DNA from: Tardiphaga sp. P9-11 | Lineage (GTDB): Bacteria > Pseudomonadota > Alphaproteobacteria > Rhizobiales > Xanthobacteraceae | Assembly: GCF_008329525.1 (NCBI RefSeq) | Contig: NZ_NPKQ01000001.1 | Coordinates: forward strand, 124,001 to 188,000 | Reading direction: 5' to 3' | DNA length: 64,000 bases | In this document: piece by piece, positions 45,275-55,237 of the stretch | How positions within the stretch are numbered: the first letter of the stretch is position 1 | Layout of the letters: every line of letters begins with the position of its first letter | The notes under the pieces: generated by a model | What the model saw: the letters and a program-made list of their open reading frames with translations, nothing else | The model's database searches: none | What the model was told of the DNA's origin: nothing | Made by a program: the position numbers and the translations under genes

Positions 45275-46768
45275 CTACTTCATTGTTGGCATCACGAATT
45301 CCGGCCCCTGCGCAATACTGGTTGGCCAGCGGCTGGTGACGGTCTTGAGGCGGGTATAGAAGCGGACGCCTTCGGGTCCGTGCATCGAATGATCGCCGAA
45401 CAGCGAGGCCTTCCATCCACCGAAAGAATGGAATGCCACCGGCACCGGGATCGGCACGTTGATGCCGACCATTCCGACGCGGATACGATGGGCGAATTCA
45501 CGCGCGACGTCACCGTTCTGGGTAAAGATGGCGGTGCCGTTACCGTATTCATTGTCATTGATCATGCGCGCGGCAGACGCATAATCCGGCGAACGCACGA
45601 CGGCGAGCACGGGTCCGAAGATTTCTTCTTTGTAAATCTTCATGTCCGGCGTCACGTGGTCGAACAGTGAGCCGCCAATGAAGTAGCCGCCCTCGTTGGA
45701 ACGGAATTCCCGGCCATCGACGATCAGCTTGGCGCCCTGCTCGACGCCGGAATCCACATAGCCACGCACCTTGTCGAGATGCTGCTGGGTCACCAGCGGA
45801 CCCATCTCGGACTCGGCATTGAAGCCCGAGCCGACCTTCAGCGCGCGGATCTTTGGCTCCAGCTTCGCGATCAGGGCTTCTGCGGTCTTTTCACCGACCG
45901 GCACGGCAACCGAAATTGCCATGCAACGTTCGCCGGCTGAACCATAGGCCGCGCCCATCAGCGCATCGACCGCCTGGTCGATGTCGGCGTCCGGCATCAC
46001 CACCATGTGGTTCTTGGCTCCGCCAAGGGCCTGGCAACGCTTGCCGGTGCTGGTCGCGGTCGAATAGATGTAGCGCGCGATCGGCGTCGAGCCCACGAAG
46101 CTGATAGCTGCGACATCGGGATGATGCAGCAATGCGTCAACCGCTTCCTTGTCGCCATGCACGACATTGAACACGCCGGCCGGCAGGCCAGCTTCGGCGA
46201 GCCATTCGGCAATCAGAAGCGACGCCGACGGATCGCGCTCGGAGGGCTTCAGCACGAAGGTGTTGCCGCAGGCCAGCGCCACCGGGAACATCCACATCGG
46301 CACCATGACCGGGAAGTTGAACGGCGTGATGCCCGCGACCACGCCCAGCGCCTGACGGACGCCGTAACTGTCGACACGCGTGCCGACATTCTCGCTGACT
46401 TCGCCCTTCAGCAATTGCGGAGCGCCGACGGCGAATTCGACCACTTCGAGGCCGCGCTGGATTTCGCCCTTGGCGTCCGACAGCGTCTTGCCGTGCTCGG
46501 AGGTGATGACCGCCGCCAGATCGTCGATGCGATCTTCGCAGATACGCAGGAATTTATTGAGAATGCGGGCGCGGCGCAGTGACGGCGTATCGGCCCAGCT
46601 TTCGGCAGCCGCGCTTGCGGCAGCAATCGCGGCGCCGACTTCGGACGTGCTGGCGAGACCCACCTGAGCGGTCTGCTCACCCGTGGCTGGATTGAAAACG
46701 GGCGAGGTCCGGCCGCTGCGACCCGCCACCTGTTGCCCGCCGATATAGTGTTTGATTTCCGAAGCCAT
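45275..46768 (-). CDS. mmsA: Methylmalonate-semialdehyde dehydrogenase (CoA-acylating)
   Basis: This 497-residue aldehyde dehydrogenase matches the CoA-dependent MmsA group. The start [36 protein letters not shown] (split: [15 protein letters not shown]), the nucleophile Cys in [11 protein letters not shown] (near residue 284), [15 protein letters not shown] and the C-terminal GWKASLFGD are diagnostic. It converts methylmalonate or malonate semialdehyde to propionyl- or acetyl-CoA in valine, inositol or pyrimidine breakdown. The ATG at 46768 follows AAGGAG; an ATG 18 codons earlier has no support. The divergent LysR gene is its probable regulator. mmsB is absent here. Confidence 0.92.
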   Translation of the reverse strand: MASEIKHYIGGQQVAGRSGRTSPVFNPATGEQTAQVGLASTSEVGAAIAAASAAAESWADTPSLRRARILNKFLRICEDRIDDLAAVITSEHGKTLSDAKGEIQRGLEVVEFAVGAPQLLKGEVSENVGTRVDSYGVRQALGVVAGITPFNFPVMVPMWMFPVALACGNTFVLKPSERDPSASLLIAEWLAEAGLPAGVFNVVHGDKEAVDALLHHPDVAAISFVGSTPIARYIYSTATSTGKRCQALGGAKNHMVVMPDADIDQAVDALMGAAYGSAGERCMAISVAVPVGEKTAEALIAKLEPKIRALKVGSGFNAESEMGPLVTQQHLDKVRGYVDSGVEQGAKLIVDGREFRSNEGGYFIGGSLFDHVTPDMKIYKEEIFGPVLAVVRSPDYASAARMINDNEYGNGTAIFTQNGDVAREFAHRIRVGMVGINVPIPVPVAFHSFGGWKASLFGDHSMHGPEGVRFYTRLKTVTSRWPTSIAQGPEFVMPTMK

Positions 46769-46866
46769 CGAACTCTCCTTTGATGCCCGACGGTCTTTGC
46801 GCCGCTTCCTTGCCCCGAACAACGCGCAGTATTGCGGCTTCGATGTGCAGCAAATAGAGTCCGGCG

Positions 46867-47754
46867 ATGGATTGGGACAAAGTTCGAATTTTCCTGGAAG
46901 TCGCCCGTACCGGCCAGATTCTGGGCGCCGCCAAGCGGCTGAAGCTCAACCACGCAACGGTCGCGCGCCAACTCACTGCGCTGGAAAAAGACCTCAAGAC
47001 AAAGCTCCTGAACCGGCAGACGACCGGGTCATCGCTGACGCCATCAGGGGTTGCTCTTCTTGCAGCGGCAGAGCGCGCGGAATCCGAATTGCTCCGGGTC
47101 GGATCGCAGCTTACCTCGGCCGCGGACAAGGTGGCGGGCACGGTGCGGATCGGCGCTCCGGACGGGCTCGGCAATTATTTTCTGGCTGACAGGCTTGGCG
47201 GCTTTGCCGCAGCCAATCCGGATCTGATCGTCCAGCTCGTGGCTTTGCCGCGCACATTCTCACTGTCCAAGCGCGAAGCGGATATCGTGGTGACGCTGGA
47301 GCGTCCCGACGAAGGGAAATTGATCTGCACCAAGCTCACCGACTACACACTGAGCGTCTACGCGTCGGAGGACTATCTGGCCCGGTCGACACCGATCCGC
47401 GAACCCGGCGATCTCGCCGATCACCTGCTGATCACTTACATCTACGATATCATCTACAGCCGTGCGCTGGACTACGCGTCGACCTTCAGCGAATTGATCA
47501 CGCGGCGTTTCGAATGCGGCAGCGTGGTCGGCCAGCTAGAAGCAGTCCGTGCCGGCCACGGCGTCGGCATCCTGCACGATTATGCGGCGCAGCTTTATCC
47601 CGAGCTGAGGCGCATCCTGCCCGCCAGCCGCTTCACGCGAAGCTACTGGCTCGTGTCACATCCCGATACGCATGACACCAGCCGGGTCCGCGAAGTCCGC
47701 CGCTATATTGTGGCGAAGGTGCGTGAGGCGCGCAGCCAGTTCGTCGTGCAATAG
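46867..47754 (+). CDS. LysR family transcriptional regulator
   Basis: This 295-residue LysR protein has an N-terminal helix-turn-helix ([37 protein letters not shown]) and an effector domain from about residue 90 ([19 protein letters not shown]). The two segments [11 protein letters not shown] and LLNRQTTG are typical of the subgroup found next to aldehyde dehydrogenases. It is divergent from mmsA across about 100 bases, so mmsA is the likely target. It is convergent with coxG, 16 bases away. Confidence 0.88.
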   Translation: MDWDKVRIFLEVARTGQILGAAKRLKLNHATVARQLTALEKDLKTKLLNRQTTGSSLTPSGVALLAAAERAESELLRVGSQLTSAADKVAGTVRIGAPDGLGNYFLADRLGGFAAANPDLIVQLVALPRTFSLSKREADIVVTLERPDEGKLICTKLTDYTLSVYASEDYLARSTPIREPGDLADHLLITYIYDIIYSRALDYASTFSELITRRFECGSVVGQLEAVRAGHGVGILHDYAAQLYPELRRILPASRFTRSYWLVSHPDTHDTSRVREVRRYIVAKVREARSQFVVQ

Positions 47755-47770
47755 GCCACAGCCGCTGCGC

Positions 47771-48217
47771 TCAGCTCGCGGAAACGACTGCACCGAATTT
47801 GGTGAAGAACTCGCCGGCCAGTTTCTTGGCGGTAGAATCGATCAGACGCCCGCCGAGCTGCGCCAACTTGCCGCCAATCTGGGAATTGACCTCATAGTGC
47901 AGGATCGTTTCGTCGTCACCCGCGGCCTCAAGCCTGATCGCCGCGCCGCCTTTGGCGAAGCCGGCAACGCCACCATTCCCCTCGCCCGTGATCTTGTAGC
48001 CATTCGGCGGATCGAGATCGCTCAGCGTGACCTTGCCGCCGAATTTTGCCTTCACGGGTCCGACCTTGATTACGACCGTCGCCGTCATCTCGGTCGGCGA
48101 GGTTATATCCAGCACCTCACAGCCCGGAATGCACTGTTTCAGCACATCGGGATCGTTGAGTGCGGCCCAGACCTTGTCGCGCGAGGCCGGGACGGTCTGG
48201 CTGTCTTTCATCTGCAT
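47771..48217 (-). CDS. coxG: CoxG family protein (SRPBCC fold, carbon monoxide dehydrogenase subunit G-like)
   Basis: This 148-residue protein belongs to the CoxG/SRPBCC family: DKVWAALNDPDVLKQCIPGCEVL near the start, then VVIKVGPVKAKFGGKVTLSDLDPP and YEVNSQIGGKLAQLGGRLIDSTAKKLAGEFF. Members lie beside CO-dehydrogenase-like molybdenum hydroxylases and are thought to link the enzyme to the membrane or quinone pool. It lacks the long hydrophobic C-terminal anchor that some CoxG proteins carry. It is the last gene of the nine-gene operon that starts with coxM at 56606, 29 bases after livF. Confidence 0.87.
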   Translation of the reverse strand: MQMKDSQTVPASRDKVWAALNDPDVLKQCIPGCEVLDITSPTEMTATVVIKVGPVKAKFGGKVTLSDLDPPNGYKITGEGNGGVAGFAKGGAAIRLEAAGDDETILHYEVNSQIGGKLAQLGGRLIDSTAKKLAGEFFTKFGAVVSAS

Positions 48218-48246
48218 GGGGAATTACCTGTCTTGAAGCGTACGCG

Positions 48247-48957
48247 TTACACCGCGCAATAGCGCTCCTGGATTTCCTTGTCGGCGAGCAATGCCGCCGA
48301 GCTGCTTTCGTAGACGACCTCGCCTTGATCCATGATCACCGCGCGATCGGCCAGGCGCAGCGCCCATTCGACGTTCTGCTCGACCAGCAGGAGCGTAACG
48401 CCCTGATCGCGCAGTTTGCGAAACAGCACGCCCATTTCCTCGACCAGCACCGGCATGATGCCTTCCGACGGCTCGTCGAGCAGGATCATCTTCGGCTTGG
48501 CGATGGTTGCGCGCGCGATCGCCAGCATCTGCTGCTCACCGCCGGACATGGTGACGCCTTCCTGATCGAGACGTTCCTTGAGGCGCGGGAAGCTCTCCGC
48601 GATTTCCTCGATGGCGTCCTTCTCGTTGATCTGGCTACGGCTGGCGACAAGACCGAGCTGCAGATTTTCGCGCACAGTGAGCCCCGGAATAATCCGGCGC
48701 TCTTCGGGCACATAGGCAAGGCCGAGCCTGAACCGATCATGGGCGGGCATCGACGTCAGGTCGTTGCCGTCGAAGGTCATGCTGCCCGTGGTCTTCGACA
48801 TCAACCCCATGACCGAACGAATCGTGGTGGTCTTGCCGGCGCCGTTGCGGCCGACCAGTGCCACGACTTCGCCCTGCGCCACGGAGATCGAAACCCCGTG
48901 CAGCGTATGGCTGGCGCCGTACCAGGCGTGCAGGTCTTTGGTTTCAAGCATAGCCAT
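48247..48957 (-). CDS. livF: Liv-type ABC transporter ATPase LivF (second system)
   Basis: This 236-residue ATPase has Walker A GRNGAGKTT, signature MSGGEQQM (Met in place of Leu), Walker B MILLDEPSEGIMP and the LVEQNVEWAL loop of LivF. The start MAMLETKDLHAWYG at 48957 follows a GGGACAG site and overlaps the livG end by 14 bases; a frame from 49026 would extend into livG. Together with LivG it powers the importer encoded in the cox operon. Confidence 0.88.
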   Translation of the reverse strand: MAMLETKDLHAWYGASHTLHGVSISVAQGEVVALVGRNGAGKTTTIRSVMGLMSKTTGSMTFDGNDLTSMPAHDRFRLGLAYVPEERRIIPGLTVRENLQLGLVASRSQINEKDAIEEIAESFPRLKERLDQEGVTMSGGEQQMLAIARATIAKPKMILLDEPSEGIMPVLVEEMGVLFRKLRDQGVTLLLVEQNVEWALRLADRAVIMDQGEVVYESSSAALLADKEIQERYCAV

Positions 48958-49699
48958 CGTTCTGTCCCAGATAGACGCGACGAACCTCGGGGTCCGTCTG
49001 AATGTCGTGCGGCGTGCCATCCGCAATCAGCCGGCCGTGATGCAGCACCAAAATCCGGTCGCTGAGGCCGAGGATCATCTTCATCTTGTGTTCGACCAGG
49101 AGGATGGTCCGCTCGGCGGCGAGCTTCTCGAGCAGCGCCACCATTTCCTTGGTCTCTTCCGGACCCATGCCTGCGGTCGGCTCGTCCAGCAGCAGCACCT
49201 CCGGATTGGAGATCAACGCGATGGCAATCTCCAGCGCGCGCTGCTGGCCATGGGCCAGAAACTTGGCGGTCTCGTCCCTCTTGGCGACCAGACCGACTGA
49301 TTCGAGCGCGGCATCCGCCTTTGCGTCCAGTTCGGTGAACCTGTTGCGATTGGTCCAGATATTGTAGCGCGAGCGGCTTGCTTGCGCCGCGACGCGGACG
49401 TTCTCGTGGACGCTCAGATCCGGAAAGATATTGGTGATCTGATACGAGCGCGCGATGCCGCGATGCACGAATTCATGCTGCTTGGTGCCCTTGAGATCGT
49501 CGCCCTTGAAGCGGATCGAGCCGCTGGAGGGCGTCAGCACGCCGGACAGCACATTGAAGAACGTGCTCTTTCCGGCACCGTTCGGGCCGATGATGGACGT
49601 GACGCGGCCGGGTCGGAACTCCGTCGTCACGCCCTGCAGCGCGACGAAGCCGCCGAACCTCACTCCGATATCGTTGACGGCGAGAAGCGGCGCGTTCAT
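48944..49699 (-). CDS. livG: Liv-type ABC transporter ATPase LivG (second system)
   Basis: This 251-residue ATPase has Walker A GPNGAGKST, a degenerate signature (LAHGQQRALE, normal for LivG), Walker B VLLLDEPTAGMGPEE and the switch histidine in LVEHKMKMI. I start at the ATG at 49699, which overlaps the livM stop by four bases; the same frame stays open far upstream but is then antisense to real coding sequence of livM. Confidence 0.9.
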   Translation of the reverse strand: MNAPLLAVNDIGVRFGGFVALQGVTTEFRPGRVTSIIGPNGAGKSTFFNVLSGVLTPSSGSIRFKGDDLKGTKQHEFVHRGIARSYQITNIFPDLSVHENVRVAAQASRSRYNIWTNRNRFTELDAKADAALESVGLVAKRDETAKFLAHGQQRALEIAIALISNPEVLLLDEPTAGMGPEETKEMVALLEKLAAERTILLVEHKMKMILGLSDRILVLHHGRLIADGTPHDIQTDPEVRRVYLGQNDGYA

Positions 49700-50688
49700 C
49701 GCATGACCTTTGTGAGAAATGTGCCCCAGATGCCCTTGGGCAGAAACAGCACGAACAGCACAAAGATGGTGCCGACGATGATCTGCCAGTGCGACGTCCA
49801 CAGCGAGAACACGTCCTCCATCACCAGGAACACCAATGCACCGATGAACGGGCCGAAGAAGCTGCTGGCGCCACCAAGCAGCGTCATCATCACGATCATG
49901 CCGGAGGACAGGTAGTGCAGCGAATCCAGCGGAACGAAGGCCAGATGCAGTGCCGACATGGTGCCGCCGAGGGCACAGATCGTGCCTGATAGTGTGAATG
50001 ACAACAGCTTGGTGCGCTCGACATTGTAGCCGCAGGTCCGTGCACGACGCTCGTTCTCGCGGATCGCCTCGATAGCTGCGCCGAACGGCGAGTTGAGAAT
50101 GCGCGAGACGAGCCACAGCGCCAGTGCCGCGAACACCATCAGCACATAGTATTTGTTGACCGGATCGAGGAAGTTGATGTCGAAGCCGAACAGGTTGATC
50201 TTGTTGACGGTGAAACCGCGCAATCCGTTCTCGCCACCTGTCCAGGACGGCGTCTGGAGCGCCACGTAATAGACCAGCTGCGCCAGCGCCAGCGTCACCA
50301 TCGAGAAGTAGATGCCGCGTGTCCGCGTCGATAATGCGCCCATGACGAAGGCCAGCAGCCCGCCGCCCAGGACGCCCATCAGCACCGCGAGATACCAGGG
50401 CACGCCGAACTGGCCGATGGCGATGCCGGTGATGTAAGCGCCGGTGCCGACAAAGGCTGCGTGGCCGAACGACAGCAAGCCAGTATAGCCGAACAGGAGA
50501 TTGTAGCCGACGGCGACAACGCCATTGATCAGCACGTTGACCGCGAGCGCCTTCGAAGGCAGCAGCCAAGGCAACAGACAAAGCGCGAGGATCGACAGCG
50601 GGACGCGATATTTGGTCATCAACGACTTGAAGCCCGCAGGCTTTGGCGCGCTGACGGGAGAAGAAACGGCAAGCGCCGGGGATGTCAT
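49696..50688 (-). CDS. livM: Liv-type ABC transporter permease LivM (second system)
   Basis: This 330-residue polytopic protein shows LivM landmarks: NLLFGYTGLLSFGHAAFVGTGAY in the first third (shown as FGYTGLLSFGHAAF), the coupling loop SPFGAAIEAIRENERRARTCGYN and the closing PKGIWG. The N-terminus is about 40 residues longer than usual and polar. The ATG at 50688 follows GGAGCGG; an ATG five codons earlier is possible. It lies 11 bases after livH. Confidence 0.88.
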   Translation of the reverse strand: MTSPALAVSSPVSAPKPAGFKSLMTKYRVPLSILALCLLPWLLPSKALAVNVLINGVVAVGYNLLFGYTGLLSFGHAAFVGTGAYITGIAIGQFGVPWYLAVLMGVLGGGLLAFVMGALSTRTRGIYFSMVTLALAQLVYYVALQTPSWTGGENGLRGFTVNKINLFGFDINFLDPVNKYYVLMVFAALALWLVSRILNSPFGAAIEAIRENERRARTCGYNVERTKLLSFTLSGTICALGGTMSALHLAFVPLDSLHYLSSGMIVMMTLLGGASSFFGPFIGALVFLVMEDVFSLWTSHWQIIVGTIFVLFVLFLPKGIWGTFLTKVMR

Positions 50689-50699
50689 GGTCCGCTCCT

Positions 50700-51566
50700 T
50701 CACGCGAGTTTGCCGAACAGGCCCTGCGGCCGGATCAGAAGAACGATGGCCATCAGGGCGAACATCACGATGGTCGCCATTTCCGGTGCGAACAGCGCGG
50801 TCATGCTGATCACGACGCCGACCAGAAGACCGGCGATGATCGAGCCGACCAGCGAGCCGAGACCGCCGATGACAGTCACCACAAAGGCTTCAGCCAGCAC
50901 CAATGCACCCATCTCGGGATTGACTGACCGCATCGGACCGGAGAGCACGCCGCCAAGCGAGGCGAGACCGACACCGAGACCGAACACCAGCAGCCAGACC
51001 TTGCTGATGTCGACGCCGAGCACCTTCATCATGGTGGGATCGCGCGCGCCGGCGCGCACGATCAAGCCGAACTTGGTCTTCTCCAGGCCGAGCCACAGCA
51101 GCACGACAACGAGGAAAACGACGCCGACGACGAAGATGCGGTAGATCGGAAAGAAACCGACGCCGAGATCGACGACGCCGGTCAGCAGTGTGGGAGTCGG
51201 GAACGGAATCCCGTCACTGCCGAACACGATCCGCACGCCTTCGACCAGGATGTAACTCAACCCGAAGGTCAACAGCAGCGGATCGTCGATCGAGCGTCCG
51301 TAGAGTGGGCGGATCAGGAAATATTCGATCAGCATGCCGAACATGCCGATCATGATGGGAGCCACGAGGAGCCCCCACCAGAAGCTGCCGGTCAATGAGG
51401 CGACCCAAAGCCCGGCATAGGCGCCAACCATGAACAATGCGCCATGCGCGAAGTTCACCACGCCCAGCATGCCGAAAATGATCGACAGGCCGAGCGCGGT
51501 GATCACGAGGATCGCACCGAGGGCAACTCCTGAGAAGAGCTGCATCAGGATGAGTTCTGTATCCAT
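50700..51566 (-). CDS. livH: Liv-type ABC transporter permease LivH (second system)
   Basis: This 288-residue permease carries the LivH landmarks GVALGAILVITALGLSIIFGMLG at the start (in part ITALGLSIIFGMLG), VVNFAHGALFM and the coupling loop KFGLIVRAGARDPTMMKVLGVD. It forms the importer channel with LivM. The binding-protein gene lies 18 bases upstream in the same operon. Confidence 0.9.
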   Translation of the reverse strand: MDTELILMQLFSGVALGAILVITALGLSIIFGMLGVVNFAHGALFMVGAYAGLWVASLTGSFWWGLLVAPIMIGMFGMLIEYFLIRPLYGRSIDDPLLLTFGLSYILVEGVRIVFGSDGIPFPTPTLLTGVVDLGVGFFPIYRIFVVGVVFLVVVLLWLGLEKTKFGLIVRAGARDPTMMKVLGVDISKVWLLVFGLGVGLASLGGVLSGPMRSVNPEMGALVLAEAFVVTVIGGLGSLVGSIIAGLLVGVVISMTALFAPEMATIVMFALMAIVLLIRPQGLFGKLA

Positions 51567-51584
51567 GGAAGGCGCGTGCTTTCG

Positions 51585-52835
51585 TTAGGCGGGGAAGCCG
51601 AGTTCCGTGCAGCTGCGCAGCACGATCGCGGATGGCGCGTCATTGGCCAGGATGCTGAACAGATCGCTGTCACCCTTCATATCGGCCTTCTTCTTGGATT
51701 CGAGCACGAGGACCGACTGCACCGACTGGTGATCGCACTTGCGATAGTACTGAGGCCCCTTCGCGACATCGTATTTCAAGGCTTCCAGCGCCGCGATCAC
51801 CTTGTCGGTGTCGGTGCCGCCGGCGACCTGCATGGCCTGCAGCAGCGACGAAACACCAGTATAACCGTAAGCGCCGTAGTCGGTCGGGATCGCCCCGCCA
51901 TTAGCCGCGCGATAGGCGTCGTTGAACGCCTTGGCGCTCGGTAGCTGGCTTTCGAGGCCCCAATAATAGTTCGAACCGCCGACGACGCCCTCGAATACTT
52001 CCGGGCTGACCGCCAGCCGCTGGTTATGCAGCAATACCGGCACGACGATCTTGGACTGTTGCTTCAAGCCGAAATCCACGGCCTGCTTGATGGAGTTGGC
52101 CTGATCACGGCCAAAGTTGCTGATGCACAACACGTCGGCACGCATCGAACGCAGACGCGGCATGAAAGTCGAATAGTCGGCAGCACCGAACGGATGCATG
52201 ATTTCGCCGACGGTCTCAGCGCCAATCGCAGCCTGCGCACGCTTGAAGCCACGCAGCATTTCATGGCCATAGGCATAGTCGGCCACGAGGTGGGCGACCT
52301 TGGTGCCCTTCTTGAAGGCGTGGCGCGCCACGGCGCCTGCGGTCATCGTGGGGTTCAGCGCTTCATGGAAGGTGTATTTGCTGAAGTCCTTGACTTCATT
52401 GATGGTGTCGGACTGACTGATCGAAACATAGAGCACGCCGCGGGCGCGGGTGACTTCATTGACCGCGAGCTGCACCGCGCTGGACAGCGAGCCGACGATC
52501 GCATGGACCTTGTCCTTTTCGATCAATTCGAGTGTGCGCGTTGCCGCCTCGCCGCCATTGAGCTTGTCATCGCGCACCAGCAGTTCGACCTTGCGACCGT
52601 TGACGCCGCCCTTGTCGTTGAACTGCTTGACCGCGAGTTCGGCGCTCTTGACCTGATCCTTGGCTTCAGCTGCGAAGGGCCCGGTCAACGGCGTCGGAAA
52701 GCCGATGCGGATGGTGTCGTCGGCCGCACGTGCGATCCACGGCATGGCGACGACGCTGGCGCCGGTGCCGAGCGCGGCCAGCACGTGACGACGCGAGATG
52801 TAATTGCGGGTGGTGCCTCGATTATCCCTAGTCAT
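51585..52835 (-). CDS. Periplasmic substrate-binding protein of the second Liv importer (LivK-like)
   Basis: This 416-residue protein has a Tat-type signal (YISRRHVLAALGTGASVVAMPWIARA, twin arginine at residues 15-16, cleavage after ARA) and a type I periplasmic-binding fold beginning IRIGFPTPLTGPFAAEAKDQ. The motif LVADYAYGHEMLRGF and the closing cysteine-containing RSCTELGFP are seen in relatives that bind amides, urea or aromatic acids. Its place 29 bases after coxL suggests that the ligand is the substrate of the molybdenum hydroxylase. The N-terminal ATG follows AGGAAA. Confidence 0.88.
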   Translation of the reverse strand: MTRDNRGTTRNYISRRHVLAALGTGASVVAMPWIARAADDTIRIGFPTPLTGPFAAEAKDQVKSAELAVKQFNDKGGVNGRKVELLVRDDKLNGGEAATRTLELIEKDKVHAIVGSLSSAVQLAVNEVTRARGVLYVSISQSDTINEVKDFSKYTFHEALNPTMTAGAVARHAFKKGTKVAHLVADYAYGHEMLRGFKRAQAAIGAETVGEIMHPFGAADYSTFMPRLRSMRADVLCISNFGRDQANSIKQAVDFGLKQQSKIVVPVLLHNQRLAVSPEVFEGVVGGSNYYWGLESQLPSAKAFNDAYRAANGGAIPTDYGAYGYTGVSSLLQAMQVAGGTDTDKVIAALEALKYDVAKGPQYYRKCDHQSVQSVLVLESKKKADMKGDSDLFSILANDAPSAIVLRSCTELGFPA

Positions 52836-52864
52836 GATTTCCTCCGTTCGATTTGTTTTTCGGT

Positions 52865-55237
52865 TCAGATGTGCCCAAGTGCCTTCAATAGACGCGCCGG
52901 TGTCATCGGCACCTGCGCGATCGTGCCTCCGAATGGCTTCATCGCATCATTGATCGCATTAAGCGCTGCCGCTGATGCCGCAGCCGTGCCCGCCTCGCCG
53001 ACGCCCTTGGCGCCGAGCTGAGTATCCAGCGTCAGCGTCTCGACATGGCCGATCTCGATATCCGGCATTTCAACCGCCATCGGCACCAGATAATCGGCAA
53101 GCGAACCGTTGGTGAGCTGGCCGTTGTCGCCGTAGACGCATTCCTCGAAAAACGCCGCACCGAGCCCCTGCACGACGCCGCCGCGGATCTGCTCATCGAC
53201 CAGCAATGGATTGATGACGCGGCCGCAGTCCTCGACCACCCACAGCTTGAGGATCTTGACCAGTCCGGTCTCGACATCGAGTTCGAGATGGCAGGCCTGA
53301 ATGCCGTTAGTGAAGGCGAAGGGATAACCTTGCGGCGCATAGTGATGCGCCACCGACAGTTGCGCCTGGGTGCCCGGCGGCAGCGTGTCCGACCGGAAAT
53401 AGGCGATCCGTGCGATCTCTGAGAGCTCAATGCGCTGCTGGCCGGTCCCCGCTTCGACAATCCAGCCGCTCTGCACATCGAGTCTGTCCGGTTCGTCCTG
53501 GAGGATCGCCGCGGCCACGGCGAGCACATTGGCTTTCAGCTTCTTCGCCGCCTGCAACGCCGTCTCGCCGCCGATACCGGCGCCGCGGCAGGCATAGGTG
53601 GCACCGCCATAGGGCGTGGTGTCCGTGTCACCCGTCATGACCTTGATGCGATCGCGATCGACGCCGAGATGTTCGGCAACGATCTGCCCGATGATGGTTT
53701 CGGTGCCCTGCCCGAGTTCGGTCACCGAGATCGAGCAATGCACGTCGCCGGCCGGCGTGATCTTCACGATGGCGCCGTCCTGCGAGGAAATCCGCGCGCC
53801 GCCGACGCCGTAGAAGGCCGGTCCGGGATTAGTGATCTCCACGAAGGTGGCGATGCCGATGCCGCGATGGATCCCCTTGGTCCGCAACTCGGCCTGTTCG
53901 GCGCGCAGCCCGTCGTAATTCATCATCGCCTTGACCTTGGCGAGGCAGGCATGGTGCGACAGCGCTTCGAATTGGTAGCCGGTCGGTGACGTGCAGGGAT
54001 AGGCATCGTCCGCAATCATATTGCGGCTGCGGATATCGAACACGTCATGCGCCGTCTTCTCGGCAATCATGTCCACCAGCCGCTCGGTGACCGTGCAGGC
54101 AACGGGATGTCCAACGGCCCGATACTGGCTCATCTGAACCTTGTTCTGGAACACCACCTGCAGATCGGCGCGATAGTTCCTGAATGTGTAAGGTGCGCCC
54201 ATCAGGCGGTAGACCTGATTGCCTTCGACGACGCTGGTGCGCGGATAGGCCGAGAACGCGCCGATGCCTGTGACGTCTTCCACGTCCATCGCCAGGATAT
54301 TGCCATCCGTATCCGCCGCCATGCGGGCGCGGACACGGTGATCTCTGGCGTGAATATCAGACACGAAAGATTCGATACGGTCGGCGACATATTTGACCGG
54401 GCGGCCCAGCATCATGCTGAGGCCGACCACCGCCATGTCCTCATGATACATATGCAGCTTCATGCCGAACGAGCCGCCGATATCCGGTGCGATCACACGC
54501 ACGCTGGATTCGGGAATGCCGTAATGGCGGGCATAGATGTCCTGGAACTGATACGGCGTCTGCGTGGCGTGATGCACCGTCAGCTTCGCTTCGCTGACGT
54601 CATAGTCCGCGATGATCGCGCGCGGCTCCATGGTCACCGCGGTATGACGGCCGAAATGGAACTCCTCTTCCACCACATGGGCTGCATTCGCGAAGATGTC
54701 CTCGACGCCGCCGGTATCGATCTTGCCGTGGAAGCAAAGATTGCTGCCAAGTTCAGGCGAAATCACCGGCGCGCTCGGATCGCGCGCCGCGTCGATATCG
54801 ACGACGGCCGGCAGTTCATCGAATTCGATATAGACCGCCTCCGCGGCATCTTCAGCCAGCGCACGCGTATCGGCCACGACAGCCACCACCGCTTGCCCCG
54901 ACCAGACGACCTTGTCGATCGGCAACGGCAATTGCGGTGGCGATTTCATACCCTTGAAATGATCCATGGTACCGACCCATGGCGTGCAGAGCTTCGCAAG
55001 ATCCTCGCCAGTCGCGATCAGCCGCACACCGGGCATCTTGCGCGCCGCCTGTGCGTCGATCGAGACGATGCGGGCGTGCGCGTAAGGACTACGCACATAA
55101 GCGACATGAAGCATACGCGGCAACGTAATGTCAGTGACATATCGACCGCGGCCGGCCAGCAATCGTTTGGCATTCGGCCGCGGGACCGAACGGCCGATAT
55201 AGGAATTCGGACGATCCAGTGGGGTCAACACGCCCAT
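52865..55237 (-). CDS. coxL: Molybdenum hydroxylase large subunit (CoxL/xanthine dehydrogenase family), atypical active site
   Basis: This 790-residue protein is the molybdopterin-binding subunit of the CO-dehydrogenase/xanthine-dehydrogenase family. IGRSVPRPNAKRLLAGRGRYVTDI opens it (in part RPNAKRLLAGRGRYVTD), GGSFGMK lies near residue 260, and the catalytic glutamate is E748 in GVGEAG. At the position of the CO-dehydrogenase loop AYRCSFR (form I) or AYRGAGR (form II) it reads Q371-YRAVGHP, with no cysteine to bind copper. CO oxidation is therefore unlikely; hydroxylation of an aromatic, heterocyclic or aldehyde substrate is more probable. It overlaps coxS by 13 bases. The gene symbol gives the family, not the activity. 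Confidence 0.88.
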   Translation of the reverse strand: MGVLTPLDRPNSYIGRSVPRPNAKRLLAGRGRYVTDITLPRMLHVAYVRSPYAHARIVSIDAQAARKMPGVRLIATGEDLAKLCTPWVGTMDHFKGMKSPPQLPLPIDKVVWSGQAVVAVVADTRALAEDAAEAVYIEFDELPAVVDIDAARDPSAPVISPELGSNLCFHGKIDTGGVEDIFANAAHVVEEEFHFGRHTAVTMEPRAIIADYDVSEAKLTVHHATQTPYQFQDIYARHYGIPESSVRVIAPDIGGSFGMKLHMYHEDMAVVGLSMMLGRPVKYVADRIESFVSDIHARDHRVRARMAADTDGNILAMDVEDVTGIGAFSAYPRTSVVEGNQVYRLMGAPYTFRNYRADLQVVFQNKVQMSQYRAVGHPVACTVTERLVDMIAEKTAHDVFDIRSRNMIADDAYPCTSPTGYQFEALSHHACLAKVKAMMNYDGLRAEQAELRTKGIHRGIGIATFVEITNPGPAFYGVGGARISSQDGAIVKITPAGDVHCSISVTELGQGTETIIGQIVAEHLGVDRDRIKVMTGDTDTTPYGGATYACRGAGIGGETALQAAKKLKANVLAVAAAILQDEPDRLDVQSGWIVEAGTGQQRIELSEIARIAYFRSDTLPPGTQAQLSVAHHYAPQGYPFAFTNGIQACHLELDVETGLVKILKLWVVEDCGRVINPLLVDEQIRGGVVQGLGAAFFEECVYGDNGQLTNGSLADYLVPMAVEMPDIEIGHVETLTLDTQLGAKGVGEAGTAAASAAALNAINDAMKPFGGTIAQVPMTPARLLKALGHI

